Origin: Streptomyces sp. KL109B
GTDB taxonomy: Bacteria > Actinomycetota > Actinomycetes > Streptomycetales > Streptomycetaceae
DNA: 64,000 bases
NCBI RefSeq assembly: GCF_030766935.1
Contig: NZ_JASERL010000010.1
Span: 186,001 to 250,000 of the forward strand
Direction of reading: 5' to 3'
In this document: piece by piece, positions 51,455-58,918 of the stretch
How the letters are laid out: every line of letters starts with the position of its first letter
How positions within the stretch are numbered: position 1 is the first letter of the stretch
The notes under the pieces: generated by a model
Told to the model about the DNA's origin: nothing
What the model saw: only the letters and a program-made list of their open reading frames with translations
The model's database searches: none
Program-made: the position numbers and the translations under genes

Positions 51455-51487
51455 GCGGGCCGCGCGGGAACCTCCCGCGCGGCCCGC
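51455..51487 (+). terminator. Terminator after the L,D-transpeptidase gene
   Basis: A perfect 15-bp stem, GCGGGCCGCGCGGGA (51455-51469) with its complement (51473-51487), a 3-nt loop and TCGTTTT downstream. Confidence 0.85.
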
Positions 51488-51608
51488 TCGTTTTCCAAGC
51501 ACCTTGCTCAAATGCCGTCCCCCGTTTGTCATTTCACGGGCACGATGTCCGACCCAAGGGCTACGGTATGCACCCACGAGGTGACACGAAGCGATACCGG
51601 GAGGTGCC

Positions 51609-52400
51609 TTGAGCGTTCCGCGAGACTCCGGGCCCGACGTCGGGTTCGGCCCCGAGGCGGACCCGTCGCCCGAGGCGCGGCTCGAACAGCTGCTCGGGCG
51701 CGCGCTCAACTCCTTCGAGCTGCCCGACGAGACCCTTGAAAGGCTCGACGGCGCGCTCGCGTACGCGGGCTCCCTGCACTCCGCCCACCACAGCGGAGGC
51801 CGGCACCGCGAGACGTACCGGCACAACTGGCTGCTGGTCGACGGCGGCTCCCTCACCCTCTGGGAGCTGGTGCACAACACGGGGCGGGACGGCACGCCGC
51901 AGCACGAGGTGTACGTGTCGGAGGACGAGCTGCACCTGGCGACGGGGCGGCTCCCGCTGCCCAGGGACGCCGAGCCGGAGTTCGATCTGCACGTGCCCAT
52001 GACGCCCGTCCAGCTCCCCCCGATCCCGCAGATGCGCCGCGCCTTCGGGGCCGGCGACCCGGCGGGCTCGGTCGACCACGCGCGCCGACTGCTGCGCCGC
52101 GCGGAGAACCCGGACCACACGACGCGGCCGGGCCCCGGCACGGCGCGGCTGCTCGACGAGGCGTGCGCGCACCAGATCACGCAGGCCTTCGGCCGCCGCG
52201 TCAGCCACGGCTTCGCGCTGTACGAGCACGCGTTCCTGCTGCGGGACGGCTGCGAGCTCAGCCTCTGGGAGGTCGAGCACACGGTGACGCCGGACGGGCG
52301 GCACATGTGCGAGGTGTACGCGACACAGGAGGCGGCGCGGGCGGCGATCGAGGACCGGGCGGGGTCGTCGTCGGCCTCGTGCCCGCGGGCGCGCCGCTGA
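51609..52400 (+). CDS. Streptomyces protein of unknown function (DUF6227-like)
   Basis: 263 aa from TTG 51609, with GGGAGG 5 nt upstream. The sequence contains two similar halves, each with a helix and a strand pair ending in W-E: ETYRHNWLLVDGGSLTLWELVHN and LYEHAFLLRDGCELSLWEVEHT. Each is followed by a conserved YV/YAT-E segment. It resembles, as I recall, a conserved actinomycete family (DUF6227) of unknown function. It is cytoplasmic; no catalytic motif is seen. Confidence 0.7.
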   Translation: MSVPRDSGPDVGFGPEADPSPEARLEQLLGRALNSFELPDETLERLDGALAYAGSLHSAHHSGGRHRETYRHNWLLVDGGSLTLWELVHNTGRDGTPQHEVYVSEDELHLATGRLPLPRDAEPEFDLHVPMTPVQLPPIPQMRRAFGAGDPAGSVDHARRLLRRAENPDHTTRPGPGTARLLDEACAHQITQAFGRRVSHGFALYEHAFLLRDGCELSLWEVEHTVTPDGRHMCEVYATQEAARAAIEDRAGSSSASCPRARR

Positions 52401-52427
52401 GGCAGCCGGTAGGGCTACCGGCAGCGG

Positions 52428-52688
52428 CTAGCGGCGGCTGAACTCCCGTACGAGACCGGCGAAAGCGTCCTGCTCGTCGGCCGTCAGCGGCACCGACTCG
52501 ACGGCCGGCGCCCGGGACTGCGTCGGCAGCACGCCCATCGGCAGCGGTGGCAACGGGCCGCCGCGCCGCCCCGGCGGATCGAAGGCGACGGTGCGCACCA
52601 AGCGGGCCAGACCGATCACCCAGGCCACCGCCGCGAGAGCGACCAGGGCCAGGCCCAGCTGCTGAAGGATCGACACGTGCTCAGGCAT
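52428..52688 (-). CDS. Small membrane protein of unknown function (86 aa)
   Basis: 86 aa. One hydrophobic helix (about 7-33, LQQLGLALVALAAVAWVIGL) is followed by a basic turn and a Pro-rich cytoplasmic segment ending LVREFSRR. GGGAC lies 5 nt before ATG 52688. Small single-pass proteins of this kind are common in Streptomyces; no function is assigned. Confidence 0.65.
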   Translation of the reverse strand: MPEHVSILQQLGLALVALAAVAWVIGLARLVRTVAFDPPGRRGGPLPPLPMGVLPTQSRAPAVESVPLTADEQDAFAGLVREFSRR

Positions 52689-52780
52689 GCGTCCCAGTGA
52701 ACACCACAGTCCGGGACTTTGGTCCCGGACCGTGACGTATCTCGCAAGCCCCCTCACGCTGCGCTAATCGGCCGTAACCC

Positions 52781-54859
52781 TCATACCTTCGCGGGCTCCG
52801 GGGCAGCCGTCGCCGACCGTGCCGGGGCGGCCTGCGCGGCCTCCGACGGCTGACCGGCACCGGTATCGGCACCGGCGTCCGACCGCCGCTTGCCCACCGA
52901 CTTCAGCAGCACGGTCAGCGCCGCGGTGACACACGTACCGGCCGCGATCGCCACCAGGTACAGCCAGGCGTTGCCGATCAGCGGGACCACGAAGATGCCG
53001 CCGTGCGGGGCCCGCAGCGTGCACTCGAAGGTCATCGAGAGGGCGCCGGTGACCGCGCCGCCGACCATCGAGGCGGGGATCACGCGCAGCGGGTCGGCCG
53101 CGGCGAACGGGATGGCGCCCTCGGTGATGAAGGACGCGCCGAGCACCCAGGCCGCCTTGCCGTTCTCCCGCTCCGTCTTGGTGAAGAGCTTGCCGCGCAC
53201 GCTGGTGGCGAGCGCCATCGCCAGCGGCGGCACCATGCCTGCGGCCATCACGGCGGCCATGACCTTGAGCGAACCGTCCGTGGGGTTGGCGAGACCGCCG
53301 ACCGCGAAGGCGTACGCGACCTTGTTGAGCGGGCCGCCCAGGTCGAAGCACATCATCAGGCCGAGGATGACGCCGAGGACGATCGCGTTCGCGCCGGACA
53401 GCGAGTTCAGCCAGTCCGTCAGCGCGCTCTGCAGCGAGGCGATCGGCTTGCCGATCACCACGAACATCAGGAAGCCGACGACGATCGAGGAGAGCAGCGG
53501 GATCACGACCACCGGCATGATGCCGCGCAGCACCGCCGGCACGTTCACCTTCTGGATCGCCATGACCACGGCGCCCGCGATGAGGCCGCCGACCAGGCCG
53601 CCGAGGAACCCCGCGTTGCTGGTCACCGCGATCGAACCGGCGACGAAGCCGGGCACGAGCCCCGGCCGGTCCGCCATCCCGTACGCGATGTACCCGGCGA
53701 GGACCGGGACCAGGAACGCAAAGGCGGCCTGGCCGGTGTAGAAGAGCAGCGCGGCCCAGCTGGTCGTCGAGCCCCAGTCGAAGCTGTTGAGCAGCGTCTG
53801 GACCTTGACGTCGGCGACGTCGTAGCCGCCGATCGCGAAACCGAGCGCGATGAGCAGACCACCGGCCGCCACGAACGGCACCATGTAACTGACGCCCGAC
53901 ATCAGCCACTTGCGGAGCTTTGTGCCGTAACCGTCCGTGGATTCCCCAGAGTTGTCCACAGGTGTGGATGACGGGTCGGCGTGGGCCGTGGACTCGCCGC
54001 GGGCGGCCTTCTCCCGGACCTCGGCGATGAGTTCGGCGGGGCGGTTGATGCCGGCCTTCACGCCGACGTCGACCGTGGGCTTTCCGGCGAAGCGCTCCTT
54101 CTCCCGTACGGGGACGTCGTGCGCGAAGATCACGCCGTCGGCGGCGGCGATCACGGCCGGGTCGAGGCGGGTGAAGCCGGAGGAGCCCTGCGTCTCGACG
54201 ACGAGTTCGACGCCGTCGGTGTCGCGGCCGGTGTTCTCCAGGGACTCGGCGGCCATGTAGGTGTGGGCGATGCCGGTGGGGCAGGAGGTGACGGCGACGA
54301 TCTTGAACGTGGCCGCGTCCTCGGGGGTGGCGTTCGCCGCCGTGGGCTGCTCGGGCTCTACGGGTTCCGGCTCCGTGGCTTCCGCTTCCGCTTCCGCTTC
54401 TACGGGTGCCGTGGCCGGCTCGTCCCCACGTATCAGCGCCGCCGCTGCCCCGGCGTCGGTCGCCGCGCGCAGGGCCGACTTGAAGTCCTCGTCCATCAGT
54501 TGGCGGGCCAGCGAGGAGAGGATCGTGAGGTGAGCGTCGTCCGCGCCCGCCGGGGCCGCGATCAGGAAGATCAGGTCGGCGGGGCCGTCCGGGGCGCCGA
54601 AGTCGATGCCCGTGGCGCTGCGGCCGAAGGCGAGCGTCGGCTCGGTGACGTGCGCGCTGCGGCAGTGCGGGATGCCGATGCCGCCGTCCAGGCCGGTCGG
54701 CATCTGGGCCTCGCGGGCCGCGACGTCCGCGAGGAAGCCGTCGAGGTCGGTGACCCTGCCGAGGGCCACCATGCGCTCCGCGAGGGAGCGGGCGGCCTCG
54801 TCCTTGGTCGGGGCGGACAGGTCGAGGTCGACCAGGTCCGCGCTGATCATCTCCGTCAT
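52781..54859 (-). CDS. fruA: Fructose PTS enzyme EIIA-EIIB-EIIC fusion
   Basis: 692 aa. EIIA domain with phosphorylated H65 (GIGIPHCRSAH), acidic linker (about 147-180), EIIB domain with C193 (VTSCPTGIAHTYMAAE), then a fructose-type EIIC of about eight helices from residue 320. It takes up fructose and phosphorylates it to fructose-1-phosphate. AGGAG precedes the ATG by 6 nt. Last gene of fruR-fruK-fruA; a Pro/Ala-rich tail ends the chain. Confidence 0.95.
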   Translation of the reverse strand: MTEMISADLVDLDLSAPTKDEAARSLAERMVALGRVTDLDGFLADVAAREAQMPTGLDGGIGIPHCRSAHVTEPTLAFGRSATGIDFGAPDGPADLIFLIAAPAGADDAHLTILSSLARQLMDEDFKSALRAATDAGAAAALIRGDEPATAPVEAEAEAEATEPEPVEPEQPTAANATPEDAATFKIVAVTSCPTGIAHTYMAAESLENTGRDTDGVELVVETQGSSGFTRLDPAVIAAADGVIFAHDVPVREKERFAGKPTVDVGVKAGINRPAELIAEVREKAARGESTAHADPSSTPVDNSGESTDGYGTKLRKWLMSGVSYMVPFVAAGGLLIALGFAIGGYDVADVKVQTLLNSFDWGSTTSWAALLFYTGQAAFAFLVPVLAGYIAYGMADRPGLVPGFVAGSIAVTSNAGFLGGLVGGLIAGAVVMAIQKVNVPAVLRGIMPVVVIPLLSSIVVGFLMFVVIGKPIASLQSALTDWLNSLSGANAIVLGVILGLMMCFDLGGPLNKVAYAFAVGGLANPTDGSLKVMAAVMAAGMVPPLAMALATSVRGKLFTKTERENGKAAWVLGASFITEGAIPFAAADPLRVIPASMVGGAVTGALSMTFECTLRAPHGGIFVVPLIGNAWLYLVAIAAGTCVTAALTVLLKSVGKRRSDAGADTGAGQPSEAAQAAPARSATAAPEPAKV

Positions 54860-54945
54860 CGCGGGCTCCTTTGCCTACGCATGGGTGGGGTTGATGGGGC
54901 GGTGAGGGGAGCGGTGGGGGTGGCGTTGTGGGTGGTGGGAGCGGT

Positions 54946-54999
54946 TGGGGCGATCGGGGCAGTTGAGGCGGTCGGGGCAGTTGGGGCAGTCGGGGCGAT
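54946..54999. repeat. Six 9-bp tandem repeats abutting the fruK stop codon
   Basis: Units of the form TGGGGCGAT / CGGGGCAGT / TGAGGCGGT are repeated six times with one or two differences each, in the 139-bp gap between fruK and fruA. They end where the fruK stop begins. Confidence 0.7.
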
Positions 55000-55946
55000 C
55001 ACGTCACGGGCTCCTTCAAGGCCCGGTCCATCGGAACCTCGGCCGTCAGCTCCACCGCGTCCGGGCGGAGGTCCCGCGGCGTCGGCATGGCGCTGCCCGG
55101 CAGCTGAACCGCCGCGGCGCCGTGGGCGACCGCGGAGGCCAGGGCCTTCGGGCCAGCGCCGCCCGCGATCAGGAATCCGGCGAGGGAGGAGTCGCCCGCC
55201 CCGACGTTGCTGCGGACCGCGTCGACGGGGGCGCTCGCGAAGTACGCGCCCGCGGCGTCGACCAGGATCTGGCCGTCCGCGCCGAGCGAGGCGAGCACGG
55301 CCGCCGCGCCCAACTCCCGTAGTTCCTCAGCCGCCTTGACCGCGTCGCCGACCGTGGCGAGGGGGCGGCCGACGGCCTCGGCGAGCTCCTCGGCGTTGGG
55401 CTTCACGACGTCGGGGCGCATCCGGAGGGCGGCGAGGAGGGCGGGACCCGAGGTGTCGAGCGCGATGCGGGCGCCTGCGGCGTGCGCGCGGGTCACCAAC
55501 TCGGCGTACCAGGAGGGTTCGAGGCCGCGCGGGAGGCTGCCGCAGCAGGCGATCCAGTCGGCGCCCGCCGAGCGTTCGCCGACCGTGGCGAGGAGCGACT
55601 CGGCTTCTGGCGCGGTCAGTTCGGGGCCCGGGGCGTTGATCTTGGTGAGGGTGCCGTCGGGCTCGGCGAGCGCGATGTTCGAGCGGGTGTGGCCCGCGAC
55701 CGGCACCGGGGCGACCTCGATGCCCTGGCCGTCGAGGAGTTCGGCGACGAGGGCGCCCGGGGCGCCGCCCAGCGGAAGCACCGCCAGGGTCGGGGCTCCG
55801 GCGGCGGCCACGGCCCGTGACACGTTGACGCCCTTGCCGCCGGGGTCCATGAACTCGCGCTCGGCGCGGACGACTTCGCCGCGGTCGAGGCCGGGGACCT
55901 CGTAGGTGCGGTCGAGGGAGGGGTTGGGGGTGACGGTGAGGATCAT
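54999..55946 (-). CDS. fruK: 1-phosphofructokinase
   Basis: 315 aa PfkB-family sugar kinase that turns fructose-1-phosphate into fructose-1,6-bisphosphate. N-terminal MILTVTPNPSLDRTYEV, the substrate GGKGVNVSRA motif and the C-terminal anion-hole VGAGDSSLAGF with the catalytic Asp are all present. The start is ATG 55946; the longer reading to 56006 is not supported. Placed between fruR and fruA in the expected order. Confidence 0.94.
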   Translation of the reverse strand: MILTVTPNPSLDRTYEVPGLDRGEVVRAEREFMDPGGKGVNVSRAVAAAGAPTLAVLPLGGAPGALVAELLDGQGIEVAPVPVAGHTRSNIALAEPDGTLTKINAPGPELTAPEAESLLATVGERSAGADWIACCGSLPRGLEPSWYAELVTRAHAAGARIALDTSGPALLAALRMRPDVVKPNAEELAEAVGRPLATVGDAVKAAEELRELGAAAVLASLGADGQILVDAAGAYFASAPVDAVRSNVGAGDSSLAGFLIAGGAGPKALASAVAHGAAAVQLPGSAMPTPRDLRPDAVELTAEVPMDRALKEPVT

Positions 55947-55997
55947 GCGGGGGCCGTTGCCTTTGTGCGTGGGGATGCTGGGGCCGGGGGACGGGGT

Positions 55998-56222
55998 CGC
56001 GGCCACGGGGCTCCGCCCCGGACCCCGCTGCTCAAGCGCCGCAGGGGCTTGAAATACCCGCTCAAGCGCCGCGGGGGATTGAAGTGTCTGCTCGCTCGCG
56101 GCGGGGGCTCGGGGCTTTCCAGCCCCGCCGGCGTTTGAGGCGCGGGGTCCGGGGGTTTGGGGTTTTCAGCCCCGCCGGCGTTTGAGGCGCGGGGTCCGGG
56201 GCGGAGCCCCGGGGCGTAGGGG
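55998..56222. repeat. Cluster of palindromic intergenic repeats
   Basis: The 300-bp gap between fruR and fruK (55947-56246) contains no gene. It holds GGGGCTCCGCCCCGGACCCC followed by two CTCAAGCGCCGC units (56035 and 56062), then two copies of CCCCGCCGGCGTTTGAGGCG (from about 56124 and 56176), the last ending in GGGGCGGAGCCCCG. They may end transcription or form mRNA hairpins in the fru operon. Confidence 0.75.
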
Positions 56223-56246
56223 GAAGGTGGGCGCGCGCCGTGCACG

Positions 56247-57008
56247 TCATACGCGGAGCACCTCCGTGCCGCGCGCCTCGATCGCCGCCGCATCCTCGGG
56301 ATCGAGACCCGTATCCGTGATCAGCAGGTCCACATCGGCGAGGCCGCCGAACCGGGCGAAGTGCTCCTGGCCCCACTTCCCGGAGTCGGCGAGCAGCACG
56401 ACGCGGCGGGCCGCGGCGACGGTGGCCCGCTTCACGGCGGCCTCGGCGAGGTCGGGCGTGGTGAGTCCGGCCTCGGCGGAGAAGCCGTTGGCCGCGAGGA
56501 AGAGGACGTCCGCGCGGATCTCCCCGTACGCCCGCAGCGACCAGGCGTCGACCGCCGCGCGGGTGCGGTGCCGGATGCGGCCGCCGACGAGGTGCAGCTG
56601 GACGCCGGGGTGATCGGCGAGGCGGGCCGCCGTGGGCAACGAGTGCGTGACGACGGTCAGTTCGGACTCGACCGGGAGGGCGGCGGCGAGCCGAGAGACG
56701 GTCGACCCCGCGTCGAGGATCACGCTGCCCTCGGCCGGGAGTTCGGCGAGCGCGGCGTGCGCGATGCGGTCCTTCTCGTCGGCCGCGGTGGACTCGCGCT
56801 CGGCGAGGTCGGGCTCGAAGTCGAGGCGTCCGGCCGGGATGGCGCCGCCGTGCACGCGCCGCACGAGCCCGGCCCGGTCGAGGGCCTTCAGGTCGCGCCG
56901 GATGGTCTCGGCGGTGACCCGGAACTCCTCGGCGAGGGACAGCACGTCGACCCGGCCGCCGTCGCGGGCGAGGCGGAGGATCTCCTGCTGACGCTCCGGT
57001 GCGTACAT
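56247..57008 (-). CDS. fruR: DeoR-family regulator of the fructose operon
   Basis: 253 aa. N-terminal DeoR helix-turn-helix (YAPERQQEILRLARDGGRVDV, then EEFRVTAETIRRDLKALDRAGLVRRVHGG), and the sugar-phosphate-binding DeoRC domain (ILDAGSTVSRLAAALP, VLLADSGKWG). Probably represses fruRKA until fructose-1-phosphate accumulates. Half-sites with CGGGCA upstream are candidate operators. Confidence 0.92.
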   Translation of the reverse strand: MYAPERQQEILRLARDGGRVDVLSLAEEFRVTAETIRRDLKALDRAGLVRRVHGGAIPAGRLDFEPDLAERESTAADEKDRIAHAALAELPAEGSVILDAGSTVSRLAAALPVESELTVVTHSLPTAARLADHPGVQLHLVGGRIRHRTRAAVDAWSLRAYGEIRADVLFLAANGFSAEAGLTTPDLAEAAVKRATVAAARRVVLLADSGKWGQEHFARFGGLADVDLLITDTGLDPEDAAAIEARGTEVLRV

Positions 57009-57029
57009 GTCCGTTTACCTCGTTCGCCG

Positions 57030-57116
57030 TGCCCGAATGTGTTGCTTCGCCTTGAGGCTACGACCGCCCCTCGGAAAAGTAAACAGGTTCGGGCACAGAG
57101 TGGGCATGAACGGGCA
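57030..57116. promoter_or_regulatory. Candidate FruR operator half-sites
   Basis: TGCCCGAA (57030-57037), TTCGGGCA (57088-57095) and AACGGGCA (57109-57116) lie upstream of fruR. The first two are exact reverse complements. Several 8-bp copies within 90 bp suggest a DeoR-type multi-site operator. Confidence 0.45.
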
Positions 57117-57141
57117 TTGGTCCTGGGGTCAGCACGGCAAA

Positions 57142-57174
57142 GGGCCCGGCCCTCCGGGAAGGAGGACCGGGCCC
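57142..57174 (-). terminator. Hairpin terminator downstream of the dehydrogenase gene
   Basis: GGGCCCGGCCCTCC (57142-57155) pairs with GGAGGACCGGGCCC (57161-57174) at 13 of 14 positions, with loop GGGAA. It ends the HSD-like gene before the fruR promoter. Confidence 0.7.
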
Positions 57175-57185
57175 GCTACGGAACG

Positions 57186-57240
57186 CCGTACGACTGCCGC
57201 ACGACTGCCGCACGACTGCTGTATGACTGCCGTACGACTA
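57186..57240. repeat. Five 11-bp tandem repeats spanning the dehydrogenase stop codon
   Basis: Units of the type CGCACGACTGC occur five times in a row with small changes. The last unit contains the stop codon of the HSD-like gene (57238-57240). Confidence 0.75.
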
Positions 57241-58002
57241 CTGGCCCATCACGTACTTCGGCGTCGGGCCCGTCGTCCAGCCGCCGTCCACGGCCAGCTC
57301 CGCGCCCGTCATGTACGAGGAGTCGTCCGACAGCAGGAACACGACCGCCTTCGCGATCTCGTCCGCCTCGCCGACGCGGCCCATCGGGGTGTTCGGGTAG
57401 TTCCCCTCGCCCTGCTGGATGCCGACCTGCGCGGTCATCGGGGTGTACGTCATGCCCGGGTGCACGGAGTTCACGCGGATCCGCGCCGTGCCCTGCTCGA
57501 CCGCCGCGATCTTGGTGAGGCCGCGGACGCCCCACTTCGAGGCGCCGTACGAGGAGGTGAGCGCGAGGCCCATCAGCCCTGCCGCGGAGGAGATGTTGAC
57601 GATGGAGCCGCCGCCGGCCTCCTTCATCGCGGGGACGACCGTCTTCATGCCCGCGAAGACGCCGACCAGGTTGACGTCGAGGACCTGGCGGAAGCGTTCC
57701 ACGCTCTCCGTCTCGAAGGGCATGCCGGTGGAGATCCCGGCGTTGTTGACGAGGCCGTCGACGCCGCCGAACTCGGTGGTGGCGTAGGCCAGGGCGGCCT
57801 GCCACTCGGTCTCCGACGTCACGTCGAGGTGGATGTAGCGGGCCCGGTCGCCGAGTTCGGTGGCGAGGGCCTTGCCCTCGTCGTCGAGTACGTCGCCGAT
57901 GACGACGTTGGCGCCGGTGGTGATGGCGAGGCGGGCTATTTCACCGCCGATTCCACGGGCACCTCCGGTGATCAGGACGGTCTTGCCGGTGAGGTTGTTC
58001 AT
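57238..58002 (-). CDS. 3-alpha-(or 20-beta)-hydroxysteroid dehydrogenase-like SDR
   Basis: 254 aa. Strikingly like the Streptomyces exfoliatus/hydrogenans 3-alpha,20-beta-HSD I know: N-terminus ITGGARGIG, NNAGISTG, SIVNISSAAGLMGLALTSSY, and the C-terminus LAVDGGWTTGPTPKYVMGQ. Catalytic S139, Y152 and K156 align with that enzyme. Reduces or oxidises steroid or other ketone/alcohol groups with NAD(H). It stands between the TetR gene and fruR. Confidence 0.92.
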   Translation of the reverse strand: MNNLTGKTVLITGGARGIGGEIARLAITTGANVVIGDVLDDEGKALATELGDRARYIHLDVTSETEWQAALAYATTEFGGVDGLVNNAGISTGMPFETESVERFRQVLDVNLVGVFAGMKTVVPAMKEAGGGSIVNISSAAGLMGLALTSSYGASKWGVRGLTKIAAVEQGTARIRVNSVHPGMTYTPMTAQVGIQQGEGNYPNTPMGRVGEADEIAKAVVFLLSDDSSYMTGAELAVDGGWTTGPTPKYVMGQ

Positions 58003-58047
58003 TTTCGGCTCCCTTTTCTGGTTGCGGGCCCCCGTGGTTCACGACTC

Positions 58048-58093
58048 GGGGCTCCGCCCCGGACCCCGCGCCTCAAACGCCGGCGGGGCTTGA
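58048..58093. repeat. Palindromic intergenic repeat overlapping the TetR 3' end
   Basis: GGGGCTCCGCCCCGGACCCC, then CGCCTCAAACGCCGGCGGGGCTTGA, the reverse-orientation form of the family at 16186 and 56124. It provides the last codons and stop of the TetR gene. Confidence 0.75.
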
Positions 58094-58798
58094 TGTGCCG
58101 GCGCTCGACGTCCGTTCCAGGCACTCCAGGGCCAGGGCCGCCGGGCCTTTCGGGCCCGTGACGGCGGCCTCCGTGAGGGCCCACGTCTCGACCGCGACGC
58201 GGACCGCCGTCGTCGCCGTGCCCGCCAATAGACGTAGCGGCAAACGAGGTTCGCCCCGCTCGCCGACGCGCTCCGCCAAGATCGCGAGCAGGGTCGACTC
58301 CGAGACGCGGCACGTGTCGCTCCACACCGCGCGCAGCGCCGGGCTGTCCTCGGTGAGGCGGAGGAGGGCGCGGACCCAGTGGAGGGACGCGGCGTTCGCG
58401 GGGTCGTCGCCGGTGAGCGCGCGCTCGACGGCGTGCCGGAGCGCGGCCGGGACGGGCAGCTGCGCGGGCGCCTCGCGGACCGCCTCCGCCCACTGGTGGG
58501 CCCCGGCGTCGAGGAGGGGCGCGACCGACTCCTCCTTGGTCGCGAAGTAGCGGTAGAAGGTGCGCGGCGCGACCCCGGCCGCCCGCGCGATGTCCTCCGC
58601 GCGCGTGGCCCGCAGGCCGTCCCGCGTGAACAGTTCGGCCGCGGCGCGGGCGATGTCCAGACGCGTGGCGGCCTTGCGCCGCTCCGTCAGCGTCATCGTC
58701 ATCGCCATCGTCACCGCGGGCGCCGACGCCGACGCCGACGCCCGCGCGAACCCCGGCTCCGTCGCCTTCGTATCCGCCATAGCCGCCTCACCTGCCAT
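58073..58798 (-). CDS. TetR-family transcriptional regulator (leaderless)
   Basis: 241 aa. A 30-residue Ala/Ser-rich N-terminal extension precedes the TetR helix-turn-helix (DGLRATRAEDIARAAGVAPRTFYRYFATKEE) and a helical ligand domain. ATG 58798 is exactly 7 nt after a TATCAT -10 element, so I read the gene as leaderless; ATG 58780 is an alternative. The last residues, SSPAGV, and the stop come from the intergenic repeat. It is divergent from the solute-binding protein gene, with a palindrome in its promoter. Confidence 0.87.
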   Translation of the reverse strand: MAGEAAMADTKATEPGFARASASASAPAVTMAMTMTLTERRKAATRLDIARAAAELFTRDGLRATRAEDIARAAGVAPRTFYRYFATKEESVAPLLDAGAHQWAEAVREAPAQLPVPAALRHAVERALTGDDPANAASLHWVRALLRLTEDSPALRAVWSDTCRVSESTLLAILAERVGERGEPRLPLRLLAGTATTAVRVAVETWALTEAAVTGPKGPAALALECLERTSSAGTSSPAGV

Positions 58799-58818
58799 GC
58801 AGACATGATATGCCTCTA

Positions 58819-58833
58819 TGGCACAATCTGCCA
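58819..58833. promoter_or_regulatory. Operator-like palindrome within the TetR promoter
   Basis: TGGCA-CAATC-TGCCA is a perfect 5-bp inverted repeat with a 5-bp spacer lying just upstream of the TATCAT -10 element (58805-58810), partly over the -35 region. Binding there would repress the TetR gene and possibly the divergent gene. Confidence 0.5.
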
Positions 58834-58918
58834 CTGCCAAGAAATGATCACGCCAAGTGGGCCAAATAGGCCCAGTGGGCCAAGTGGACCGACCAACCAC
58901 GTGAGCGGGGCGAGAGCA

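Noticed and set aside
54860..54998. A small plus-strand protein encoded by the 9-bp repeats before fruA
   Set aside because: The open frame is a Gly/Ser/Gln/Arg product of the repeats, with no ribosome site.
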